Shown: positions 52,801 through 60,475 of the stretch, piece after piece
Layout of the letters: each line of letters begins with the position of its first letter
Numbering within the stretch: position 1 is the stretch's first letter
Origin: Streptomyces sp. NBC_00306
GTDB taxonomy: Bacteria; Actinomycetota; Actinomycetes; Streptomycetales; Streptomycetaceae
Length of the DNA stretch: 64,000 nt
Direction: 5' to 3'
Assembly: GCF_036169555.1 (NCBI RefSeq)
Contig: NZ_CP108032.1
Location: 1,860,001 to 1,924,000, forward strand
Made by a program: the position numbers and the translations under genes
The notes under the pieces: model-generated
The model's database searches: none
Seen by the model: the letters and a program-made list of their open reading frames with translations, nothing else
Told to the model about the DNA's origin: nothing

Positions 52801-54542
52801 GAACGATGACCACCGACATCACCAAGACGACCGACGTCCCCGCGTCGGACAACGCCTCGCGCGTCACCGCGCTGCGCTGGCTCGCCGCGGTCGGCGGAAT
52901 CGCCACCATCGCCAGCACCTTCATGTCCTGGACGTACACCTCCGAGTTCCCCGGTGACCTCACGGTCTACGGATACCCGGGCGGGCTTCAGGTCCTCACC
53001 CTCGTGGCGGGCCTGGTCATCGTCCTGTTCGCACTCGCCTCGCTGGGCATCAAGGGCCTCGGCTGGCTCGCCCCCACAGGCACCACCAAGGCCCTGCAGC
53101 TGCTGGCACTGGGCGCCTTCGGCACCACCTGGTTCACGGTCATCGCCATCGCCGTCGAACTCGGCGGCGTGATCAACCTCGAGCCGGGCGGCTATGTCGC
53201 GGCCGTGACCTCGGCCATCCCCGTCGCCGCCGCCTACATGCTCCCCGACGACACCCGCAAGGCGCAGCGCCCCAAGGAACTCCCCTCCTGGGCCGAGATC
53301 CTCATCGTGGTCGCCGCGTTCGCCGTCGGCATGTACGTGATCACCTACGGCATCGACACCGAGTACGCCGAGCTGTTCACCGGCTACCTCATCACCGTCG
53401 GCTTCGCCGTGGCGGCGCTCTTCAAGGCCGGGCTCGTCGCGCGGCTCTCGGGGCTCACCGCGAAGTACCGCCAGGTGACCCTCATCGCCGCGTTCGTCGC
53501 GGCGGCCGCGTTCCCCTTCACGCAGAACACCGACACGTACACGCTCATCGCGGTCAACATCCTGATCTTCGCGACCGTCGCCCTGGGCCTGAACATCGTC
53601 GTCGGCCTCGCGGGCCTGCTCGACCTCGGTTACGTCGCCTTCCTCGGCGTCGGCGCGTACACCGCCGCCCTCGTCTCCGGTTCGACGGCATCCGCGTTCG
53701 ACGTGCACTTCCCGTTCTGGGCCGCCGTCCTCACCGGTGCGGCCGTCTCACTGATCTTCGGTGTCGTCATCGGCGCACCGACCCTGCGGCTGCGCGGCGA
53801 CTACCTCGCCATCGTGACCCTCGGCTTCGGTGAGATCTTCCGCATCGCGATGGGCAACCTCGACGGTGTCTCGGGCCCCCAGATCACCAACGGCCCGAAC
53901 GGCATCCCGAACATCCCGGACCTCAACTTCTTCGGGTACAACTTCGGGGAGTCGCACACCATCGCGGGCATCGAGCTCGGCAGCTACGCCAACTACTACC
54001 TGCTGATGCTGCTCGCGATGGTCCTGGTCGTCCTGGTCTTCAGCCGGGCGGGCAGCTCCCGCATCGGCCGCGCCTGGGTGGCCATCCGCGAGGACGAGAC
54101 CGCCGCGACGGCCATGGGCATCAACGGCTTCCGGGTCAAGCTCATCGCGTTCGCACTCGGCGCGACCCTCGCCGGCCTCGCCGGCACCGTGCAGGCACAC
54201 GTCCAGCACACCGTCGTCCCGGAGATGTACCAGTTCGCCGGCCCGGTCCCGCCCAACTCCGCCTTCCTGCTGGCGGCCGTCATCCTCGGCGGTATGGGCA
54301 CCATCAGCGGACCGCTCCTCGGCGCCACACTGCTCTACATGATCCCGGCGAAGCTGCAGTTCCTCCAGGACTACCAGCTCCTCGGCTTCGGTATCGCGCT
54401 GATCCTGCTGATGCGGTTCCGCCCGGAGGGCCTCATCGCCAACCGCCGCGCCCAGCTCGAGTACCACGAGAACGATCAACTCGACGTACCGGAAAAGGGT
54501 CTGCCCGACTCCGGCGTCGGCATCGCCAAGGCTGGGGCGTGA
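52797..54542 (+). CDS. livM: Branched-chain amino acid ABC permease LivM with N-terminal extension
   Basis: 581 residues from GTG 52797, overlapping livH by 4 nt; an ATG at 52806 is an alternative start. The LivM core lies in the last ~370 residues: NILIFATVALGLNIVVGLAGLLDLGYVAFLGVGAYTAAL (~255), RGDYLAIVTLGFGEIFRI and the coupling loop AVILGGMGTISGPLLGA. The first ~230 residues are an extra block of about six hydrophobic helices, for example LTLVAGLVIVLFALASLGI and ILIVVAAFAVGMYVITYGI. These make the protein much longer than the usual 320-420 residues. The role of the extension is unknown. It is found in Streptomyces LivM proteins as far as I recall. Confidence 0.93.
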   Translation: MRTMTTDITKTTDVPASDNASRVTALRWLAAVGGIATIASTFMSWTYTSEFPGDLTVYGYPGGLQVLTLVAGLVIVLFALASLGIKGLGWLAPTGTTKALQLLALGAFGTTWFTVIAIAVELGGVINLEPGGYVAAVTSAIPVAAAYMLPDDTRKAQRPKELPSWAEILIVVAAFAVGMYVITYGIDTEYAELFTGYLITVGFAVAALFKAGLVARLSGLTAKYRQVTLIAAFVAAAAFPFTQNTDTYTLIAVNILIFATVALGLNIVVGLAGLLDLGYVAFLGVGAYTAALVSGSTASAFDVHFPFWAAVLTGAAVSLIFGVVIGAPTLRLRGDYLAIVTLGFGEIFRIAMGNLDGVSGPQITNGPNGIPNIPDLNFFGYNFGESHTIAGIELGSYANYYLLMLLAMVLVVLVFSRAGSSRIGRAWVAIREDETAATAMGINGFRVKLIAFALGATLAGLAGTVQAHVQHTVVPEMYQFAGPVPPNSAFLLAAVILGGMGTISGPLLGATLLYMIPAKLQFLQDYQLLGFGIALILLMRFRPEGLIANRRAQLEYHENDQLDVPEKGLPDSGVGIAKAGA

Positions 54543-55438
54543 ACGACATGACGACCACCACCACGACCACCACGGCCGAGGCCGTGCTGGAAGCGACCGG
54601 AGTCACCATGCGCTTCGGCGGTCTGACCGCCGTGCGCTCGGTCGACCTCACGGTGCGGGCCGGCGAGATCGTCGGCCTCATCGGCCCGAACGGTGCGGGA
54701 AAGACCACCTTCTTCAACTGCCTCACCGGTCTGTACATCCCCACCGAGGGCAAGGTCAGCTACAAGGGCTCGGTCCTGCCGCCCAAGCCGCACCTCGTCA
54801 CCAAGGCCGGTGTGGCCCGGACGTTCCAGAACATCAGGCTCTTCGCCAACATGACGGTCCTGGAGAACGTCCTCGTCGGACGGCACACCCGGACCAAGGA
54901 AGGCCTCTGGTCGGCGCTGCTGCGCGGCCCCGGCTTCAAGAAGGCCGAAGCAGCGTCGCACGCACGGGCCATGGAACTCCTGGAGTTCATCGGGCTCGAC
55001 CACAAGGCCGACCACCTCGCCCGCAACCTGCCCTACGGCGAACAGCGCAAGCTGGAGATCGCCCGGGCACTCGCGAGCGACCCCGGCCTGCTGCTCCTCG
55101 ACGAGCCGACGGCCGGCATGAACCCGCAGGAGACCCGGGCGGCCGAAGAGCTCATCTTCGCCATCCGGGACCAGGGCATCGCCGTACTCGTCATCGAGCA
55201 CGACATGCGCTTCATCTTCAACCTGTGCGACCGCGTCGCCTGTCTCGTCCAGGGCGAGAAGCTCGTCGAGGGCACACCCCAGGTCGTCCAGGGTGACGAG
55301 CGCGTCGTGGCCGCCTACCTGGGAACGCCCTTCGAGGGTGAGCCCGGTGCGGCGGAGGCGGCCGAGGTCGAGGCCGCCGAGACGCAGAGCACCACCAGCA
55401 CCACCAGCACCACCAGCCCGGAAGGGGACGCCAAGTGA
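54539..55438 (+). CDS. livG: Branched-chain amino acid ABC ATPase LivG
   Basis: 299 residues from GTG 54539, overlapping livM by 4 nt; an ATG at 54548 is also possible. ABC ATPase: Walker A GPNGAGKT (~51-58), Q-loop FQNIRLF, signature in this subgroup PYGEQRKLEIARAL, Walker B LLLLDEPTAGMNP, and the switch His in VIEHDM. The C-terminal ~30 residues are low complexity, with TTS repeats coded by a 9-bp repeat (55389-55419). It energises LivHM together with LivF. Confidence 0.96.
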   Translation: MNDMTTTTTTTTAEAVLEATGVTMRFGGLTAVRSVDLTVRAGEIVGLIGPNGAGKTTFFNCLTGLYIPTEGKVSYKGSVLPPKPHLVTKAGVARTFQNIRLFANMTVLENVLVGRHTRTKEGLWSALLRGPGFKKAEAASHARAMELLEFIGLDHKADHLARNLPYGEQRKLEIARALASDPGLLLLDEPTAGMNPQETRAAEELIFAIRDQGIAVLVIEHDMRFIFNLCDRVACLVQGEKLVEGTPQVVQGDERVVAAYLGTPFEGEPGAAEAAEVEAAETQSTTSTTSTTSPEGDAK

Positions 55439-56151
55439 CCGCACTTCTGGAGGTCGAGGACCTCAGGGTCGCCTACGGCAAGATCGAGGCCGTCAAGGGC
55501 ATCTCCTTCAGCGTCGAGGCCGGTCAGGTCGTGACCCTCATCGGCACCAACGGCGCCGGAAAGACCACGACGCTGCGGACGCTGTCCGGACTGCTGAAGC
55601 CCGCCGGAGGACGGATCGTCTTCGACGGCAAGCCGCTCACGGGAGTTCCGGCACACAAGATCGTGTCGCTGGGCCTGGCCCACTCCCCCGAGGGCCGGCA
55701 CATCTTCCCGCGTCTGTCGATCACCGAGAACCTCCAGCTCGGCGCGTTCCTGCGCACCGACAAGGCGGGCATCGAGAAGGACATCCAGCGCGCCTACGAC
55801 CTGTTCCCGATCCTGGGAGAGCGCAGGAAGCAGGCCGCCGGAACCCTCTCGGGCGGTGAGCAGCAGATGCTGGCGATGGGCCGCGCGCTGATGTCGCAGC
55901 CGAAGCTGCTGATGCTGGACGAGCCCTCCATGGGTCTCTCCCCGATCATGATGCAGAAGATCATGGAGACGATCTCCGAGCTGAAGTCCCGGGGCACCAC
56001 CATCCTTCTGGTGGAGCAGAACGCCCAGGCGGCTCTCTCGCTGGCCGACTACGGCCATGTGATGGAGGTCGGCGAGATCAAGCTCACCGGCACGGGCGAG
56101 AGCCTGCTGCACGACGAGAACGTCCGCAAGACGTACCTCGGCGAGGACTGA
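55435..56151 (+). CDS. livF: Branched-chain amino acid ABC ATPase LivF
   Basis: 238 residues from GTG 55435, overlapping livG by 4 nt. Walker A GTNGAGKT (~37-44), LAHSPEGRHIFPRLSITENL (LivF-specific Q-loop region), signature LSGGEQQMLAMGRALM, Walker B LLMLDEPSMGLSP, and H-loop LVEQNAQ (Gln replaces the usual His, as in other LivF proteins). Last gene of the liv operon, followed by a strong terminator. Confidence 0.96.
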   Translation: MTALLEVEDLRVAYGKIEAVKGISFSVEAGQVVTLIGTNGAGKTTTLRTLSGLLKPAGGRIVFDGKPLTGVPAHKIVSLGLAHSPEGRHIFPRLSITENLQLGAFLRTDKAGIEKDIQRAYDLFPILGERRKQAAGTLSGGEQQMLAMGRALMSQPKLLMLDEPSMGLSPIMMQKIMETISELKSRGTTILLVEQNAQAALSLADYGHVMEVGEIKLTGTGESLLHDENVRKTYLGED

Positions 56152-56169
56152 CCGACCCGCACCCGCACG

Positions 56170-56213
56170 GAGAAGGGCCCGCACCCCGGGATCAGGGGGT
56201 GCGGGCCCTTCTC
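56170..56213. terminator. Bidirectional terminator between livF and the ANTAR gene
   Basis: A perfect 18-bp inverted repeat (56170-56187 and 56196-56213, 8-nt loop) between the convergent ends of livF and the leftward regulator gene. It is the strongest terminator in the window. Confidence 0.92.
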
Positions 56214-56274
56214 GTACGTGCTGCGCGGGGCGTACGAGGCATACGAGGGCGTACGACGGGCAAGAGGCCGGAAC

Positions 56275-56928
56275 CTACTGCCCCTTCGCCGCCTTCTTCT
56301 CCTCCGCGTCCTCGATGACCGCCTCCGCCACCTGCTGCATCGACAGCCTGCGGTCCATCGAGGTCTTCTGGATCCAGCGGAACGCGGCCGGCTCCGTCAG
56401 GCCGTACTGCGTCTGCAGAATGCTCTTCGCACGGTCCACCAGCTTGCGCGTCTCCAGCCGCTGCGAGAGGTCCGCGACCTCCTTCTCCAGCGCCTTCAGC
56501 TCCGTGAAGCGGGACACCGCCATCTCGATTGCGGGGACCACGTCGCTCTTGCTGAACGGCTTCACCAGGTACGCCATCGCGCCCGCGTCCCTGGCCCGCT
56601 CCACGAGGTCGCGCTGCGAGAACGCGGTCAGCATCAGCACCGGCGCGATGGACTCCTCGGCGATCTTCTCCGCGGCCGAGATGCCATCCAGGACCGGCAT
56701 CTTCACATCGAGGATGACCAGGTCGGGCCGGTGCTCCCGGGCGAGCTCGACCGCGCGCTGTCCGTCGCCGGCCTCGCCGACGACCGCGTAGCCCTCTTCC
56801 TCCAGCATCTCTTTGAGGTCGAGACGGATGAGGGCCTCGTCCTCCGCGATCACGACGCGGGTGGTGAGCGGGGGAACGTGCGACGCGTCGTCGTCGGTGG
56901 GGGGCTGGGGCGAGTCGGGGGCGGTCAC
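56275..56928 (-). CDS. pdtaR: ANTAR-domain response regulator (PdtaR-like)
   Basis: 217 residues from GTG 56928 with AGGAG upstream. The receiver domain (~24-140) has the acidic pair E29/D30, phospho-acceptor Asp74 (VILDVKMP), Thr101 and Lys123. A helical linker (~140-155) leads to an ANTAR RNA-binding domain (~155-210; [33 protein letters not shown]). In mycobacteria PdtaR, phosphorylated by PdtaS, acts as an antiterminator on leader RNAs. No kinase gene is next to it. It is a single-gene unit after the tRNA-Leu promoter region on the opposite strand. Confidence 0.93.
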   Translation of the reverse strand: MTAPDSPQPPTDDDASHVPPLTTRVVIAEDEALIRLDLKEMLEEEGYAVVGEAGDGQRAVELAREHRPDLVILDVKMPVLDGISAAEKIAEESIAPVLMLTAFSQRDLVERARDAGAMAYLVKPFSKSDVVPAIEMAVSRFTELKALEKEVADLSQRLETRKLVDRAKSILQTQYGLTEPAAFRWIQKTSMDRRLSMQQVAEAVIEDAEEKKAAKGQ

Positions 56929-56976
56929 GGGACTCCTCTTTGCAGGGCAGCTACAGCTCCTCCGAGCCTACCCAGC

Positions 56977-57005
56977 TGAACCGGCGGGCGGTCACCGGGT
57001 ACACT
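56977..57005 (+). promoter_or_regulatory. Probable promoter of tRNA-Leu
   Basis: TGAACC (56977-56982), 17-nt spacer, TACACT (57000-57005), 17 nt upstream of the mature tRNA 5' end. The -10 is good and the -35 is weak. Confidence 0.45.
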
Positions 57006-57021
57006 CCCACAAGCGAAACCG

Positions 57022-57104
57022 GCCGGGTTGGTGGAACGGTATACACGGAGGTCTCAAACACCTCTGCCCGAGAGGGCTTGCGGGTTCGAGTCCCGCACCC
57101 GGTA
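57022..57104 (+). tRNA. tRNA-Leu (anticodon CAA)
   Basis: 83-nt cloverleaf. The acceptor arms are GCCGGGT (57022-57028) and ACCCGGT (57097-57103) with a G-U first pair and discriminator A57104. The anticodon stem GAGGT/ACCTC encloses CTCAAAC, giving CAA for UUG codons. The long variable arm (GCCCGAGAGGGC type) is that of class II tRNA, and the T-arm is GCGGG-TTCGAGT-CCCGC. No CCA is encoded. A T-tract terminator hairpin follows directly. Confidence 0.96.
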
Positions 57105-57113
57105 CGCCTGGAC

Positions 57114-57150
57114 AAGTGGATGTTCCCGTTCGCGTGGAACATCCACTTTT
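57114..57150 (+). terminator. Intrinsic terminator of tRNA-Leu
   Basis: 13-bp perfect stem AAGTGGATGTTCC (57114-57126) and its complement (57136-57148), 9-nt loop, running into a five-T tract. It is a rare textbook rho-independent terminator for this genome and ends just before the downstream gene. Confidence 0.9.
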
Positions 57151-57189
57151 TGCTGCTCAGCGACATGCGCTGTCGCGCAGAGTAGTCGT

Positions 57190-57978
57190 ATGAGAGTCCA
57201 TGGCACTGATGTGCGCCGGAAAGCCTTGTCGCTCCTTCACGGCGGCGCCCGGAACGCGGATGTGGCGCGCCGGCTGGACGTGCCTCTCGGCACCGTCGCG
57301 TACTGGCTCCACATGGACCGGGCCGAGCGCGGCGAATGCCCGGGCTCGCACGATCCGGAGTGCCCTCGATGCGACGACCGCGCCCTGGACGGGAGCGCGT
57401 ACGCGTACCTCTTGGGGCTCTATCTCGGCGACGGGCACATCAGCCACTACTCCGGGCATCGGGTGCCCAACCTCATGATCACCTGTGGGGACGCATGGCC
57501 CGGCCTCATGGACGAGGCCGAGCGGGCGATACGCACCGTCTTCCCCGAGAACCGGGTGTGCCGTGTCCGCAGGACGGGCTGCCACAACGTGAAGGTCTAT
57601 TCGAAGCACCTCACGTGCCTCTTCCCTCAGCACGGAGCCGGCAAGAAGCACGAACGCCGCATCGCCCTCGAAGACTGGCAACAGGCGATCGTGGACCGGA
57701 ATCCGTGGGAATTCGTCCGCGGTCTGGTCCACTCCGACGGCTGCCGGAACATGAACTGGACCACCCGCCTCGTGGGCGGTGAGGTCAAGCGCTACGAATA
57801 CCCGCGCTACTGGTTCACCAATGTCTCCGACGACATCAGGCAGCTGTACACCGACACCCTCGACAAGCTCGGAGTCGAGTGGAAGCACTGCACCCGGGCC
57901 GGGAGGCCGTACAACATCTCCGTCGCCCGCCGGGCTTCCGTCGCCCTCATGGACCAGCACATCGGGCCGAAGTACTGA
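57190..57978 (+). CDS. HTH and LAGLIDADG-type domain protein (homing-endonuclease-derived)
   Basis: 262 residues from ATG 57190. An N-terminal helix-turn-helix (~8-42: [29 protein letters not shown]) is followed by a zinc-knuckle-like CX7CX2C cluster (Cys50, Cys58, Cys61). Two LAGLIDADG-like motifs come next: [12 protein letters not shown] at 71-82 and [10 protein letters not shown] at 175-184, each with an acidic residue at the catalytic position. The protein is free-standing, not within an intein or intron. Streptomyces homologues lie beside the same tRNA-Leu and are conserved, so it may now be a regulator or RNA/DNA processing protein, not a mobile element. Function is unproven. Confidence 0.85.
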   Translation: MRVHGTDVRRKALSLLHGGARNADVARRLDVPLGTVAYWLHMDRAERGECPGSHDPECPRCDDRALDGSAYAYLLGLYLGDGHISHYSGHRVPNLMITCGDAWPGLMDEAERAIRTVFPENRVCRVRRTGCHNVKVYSKHLTCLFPQHGAGKKHERRIALEDWQQAIVDRNPWEFVRGLVHSDGCRNMNWTTRLVGGEVKRYEYPRYWFTNVSDDIRQLYTDTLDKLGVEWKHCTRAGRPYNISVARRASVALMDQHIGPKY

Positions 57979-58007
57979 GCACGCGTCCGCACTCCGGCCC
58001 GTGCCAC

Positions 58008-59441
58008 CTACTTCGGGCTGTCGTCCTCGCCGATGTGGTGCACCCGCACCAGATTCGTCGAGCCCGCGACACCCGGCGGTGAGCCCGCCGTGATCACCAC
58101 GATGTCGCCCTTCCGGCAGCGGCCGATCTTCAGCAGCTCCTCGTCGACCTGGGCCACCATCGCGTCGGTGGAGCCGACCTGCGGGCCGAGGAAGGTCTCC
58201 ACTCCCCAGGTGAGGTTGAGCTGGGAGCGGGTGGCCGGGTCGGGGGTGAAGGCCAGCAGGGGGATCGGGGAGCGGTAGCGGGAGAGCCGCCTGACCGTGT
58301 CGCCGGACTGGGTGAACGCGACCAGGAACTTGGCGCCCAGGAAGTCGCCCATCTCGGCGGCCGCGCGGGCCACCGCGCCACCCTGGGTGCGGGGCTTGTT
58401 GCGGTCGTTCAGCGGCGGAAGGCCCTTGGCGAGTACGTCCTCCTCGGCCGCCTCGACGATGCGGCTCATGGTGCGGACCGTCTCGACCGCGTACTTGCCG
58501 ACGCTCGTCTCGCCCGAGAGCATCACGGCGTCGGTGCCGTCGATGACGGCGTTGGCCACGTCGGAGGCCTCGGCGCGGGTGGGGCGGGAGTTCTCGATCA
58601 TCGAGTCCAGCATCTGCGTGGCCACGATGACCGGCTTCGCGTTGCGCTTGGCGAGTTTGATCGCGCGCTTCTGGACGATCGGGACCTGCTCCAGCGGCAT
58701 CTCGACGCCCAGGTCGCCGCGGGCGACCATGATGCCGTCGAACGCGGCCACGATGTCGTCGATGTTGTCGACGGCCTGCGGCTTCTCGACCTTCGCGATG
58801 ACGGGGAGCCGGCGCCCCTCCTCCTTCATGATGCGGTGGACGTCCTCGATGTCCTTGCCGCTGCGGACAAAGGAGAGGGCGATGATGTCCGCGCCGATCC
58901 GCAGGGCCCAGCGGAGGTCGTCGATGTCCTTCTCGGACAGGGCGGGGACGGAGACGGCGACACCGGGGAGATTGAGGCCCTTGTGGTCGGAGACCATGCC
59001 GCCCTCGATCACGGTGGTCGTGACCCGGGGGCCGTCGACCGCCGTCACTTCGAGGGCGACCTTGCCGTCGTCGACGAGGATGCGCTCACCCGTGGTGACA
59101 TCGGCGGCGAGTCCGTCGTAGGTGGTGCCGCAGATGTGGCGGTCGCCCTCCATCGGCTCGACGGTGATGACGAATTCGTCGCCGCGTTCAAGCAGTACGG
59201 GACCTTCACGAAAGCGTCCGAGGCGAATCTTCGGACCTTGAAGGTCGGCGAGGACACCGACGCTGCGGCCCGTTTCGTCGGACGCTTTGCGTACGCGCTG
59301 ATAGCGCTCCTCGTGCTCGGCGTAGGTGCCGTGGCTGAGGTTGAATCGGGCAACGTCCATTCCGGCCTCGACCAGTGCCTTGATCTGGTCGTACGAGTCG
59401 GTGGCGGGCCCCAGAGTACAAACGATTTTTGCTCGGCGCAT
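58008..59441 (-). CDS. pyk: Pyruvate kinase
   Basis: 477 residues, ATG 59441. Catalyses phosphoenolpyruvate plus ADP to pyruvate plus ATP, the last step of glycolysis. Landmarks: MRRAKIVCTLGPATDS, MDVARFNLSHGTYAEHEER (Asn/Arg/K+ site), the catalytic Lys/Glu region DIVAAFDGIMVARGDLGVEMP with Lys in VIAKVEKPQAV, and NAKPVIVATQMLDSMIENSRPTRAEASDVANAVIDGTDAVMLSGET. The C-terminal domain (~350-470) lacks the fructose-bisphosphate loop. Its TGA is 30 bp from the convergent HTH-LAGLIDADG gene. Streptomyces carry two pyk genes; which paralogue this is cannot be told from sequence alone. Confidence 0.97.
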   Translation of the reverse strand: MRRAKIVCTLGPATDSYDQIKALVEAGMDVARFNLSHGTYAEHEERYQRVRKASDETGRSVGVLADLQGPKIRLGRFREGPVLLERGDEFVITVEPMEGDRHICGTTYDGLAADVTTGERILVDDGKVALEVTAVDGPRVTTTVIEGGMVSDHKGLNLPGVAVSVPALSEKDIDDLRWALRIGADIIALSFVRSGKDIEDVHRIMKEEGRRLPVIAKVEKPQAVDNIDDIVAAFDGIMVARGDLGVEMPLEQVPIVQKRAIKLAKRNAKPVIVATQMLDSMIENSRPTRAEASDVANAVIDGTDAVMLSGETSVGKYAVETVRTMSRIVEAAEEDVLAKGLPPLNDRNKPRTQGGAVARAAAEMGDFLGAKFLVAFTQSGDTVRRLSRYRSPIPLLAFTPDPATRSQLNLTWGVETFLGPQVGSTDAMVAQVDEELLKIGRCRKGDIVVITAGSPPGVAGSTNLVRVHHIGEDDSPK

Positions 59442-59586
59442 GGTTCGAGCCTAGAGCTTACCGACGGGTAGAGAATTGGCCGGGCATGACTACTCAACAA
59501 CCTTTACGTGAAGGCTTATTGACAAGTGTTGAATTGTGCGCGGGGGCGCTCCGATGAGCAATTGCGCCGATCGGGGCACCCGGCCG

Positions 59587-60300
59587 TCACAGTGCCGGTG
59601 GCGTCATGGTGAAGCGGGCGTTGACCTGCGCATAGACCGTCTGCCGCTGTGGTTCGAGGTCGAGTGCGGGGGCCATCTCGGCGCTGTCGGCCGCTCCGTA
59701 GGCGGCCATGCGCATTCCGCCGGGGGCCGGTGGCACTCCGTAACCGACGGCGTTCTCGGCTCCGAGATCGGCGAGTTCCACCAGCGCGGCGAGGCGTGCG
59801 CCGAGGGCCTCCGCGTACTCCCGGGCGCGCTGGACGGCTTCGAGCACCGCCTGCCGGCGGGCTTCGCCGTGGGCGGGTGAGTCGGGGCGCAGCGCCCACC
59901 AGGGGCCGTCGACCCGGGTGAGGTCGAGGTCGGCGAGGCGGGTGGTGAGTTCGCCGAGGGCGGTGAAGTCGGAGAGTTCGGCGGTGATGTGTACCCGGCC
60001 GTGGTAGGCGCGGATGCGTTCGGCGCGGCCGTGCCGGGTGAGTTCGGGGGTGATGGAGAAGGCGCCGGTCTCCAGTTTCTCCACGGCGTCGCCGTAGGAC
60101 TTGATGAGGTCGAGGACCGCCGTGTTGCGGTGGGTGAGGTCTTCGAGTGCGGTGCGCCGGTCGGTGCCGCGTGCGCTGACGGCGACGCCGATCCGCGCGA
60201 TCTCGGGGTCGAACTCCAGGCGGGCCTCTCCGCGGACGGCGACCCGCGGGGTCTCGGGGGTGCCGTACGGCGCGGCGGTGGGCGGTGCGTCGGTGGTCAC
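59587..60300 (-). CDS. SIMPL domain-containing protein
   Basis: 237 residues from GTG 60300 behind GAGGGA; a longer frame to 60651 is antisense to the nucleotidase gene. The SIMPL domain (DUF541) covers nearly the whole protein: RVAVRGEARLEFDPEIARIGVAV, LDLIKSYGDAVEKLETGAFSITPEL, RAYHGRVHITAELSDF and AREYAEALGARLAALVELADLG. There is no signal peptide, unlike many secreted SIMPL proteins. The function is unknown. It shares its upstream region with the divergent 5'-nucleotidase gene. Confidence 0.9.
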   Translation of the reverse strand: MTTDAPPTAAPYGTPETPRVAVRGEARLEFDPEIARIGVAVSARGTDRRTALEDLTHRNTAVLDLIKSYGDAVEKLETGAFSITPELTRHGRAERIRAYHGRVHITAELSDFTALGELTTRLADLDLTRVDGPWWALRPDSPAHGEARRQAVLEAVQRAREYAEALGARLAALVELADLGAENAVGYGVPPAPGGMRMAAYGAADSAEMAPALDLEPQRQTVYAQVNARFTMTPPAL

Positions 60301-60475
60301 GGTGACTCCCTCGTACGGCGTGGTCGTGCCGGCGGACGTGTCCGCCACTCTCGCATCCCGGGTGTGCGACCGGCAGACACCAGATCGAAACCCGCGGGGG
60401 GTGTCGCACGGCACCGCCCCTGGGCCAGAATCTACGCGCGTTGTGCCTGTGAACCGAGAGAACGAGGGATACGAA

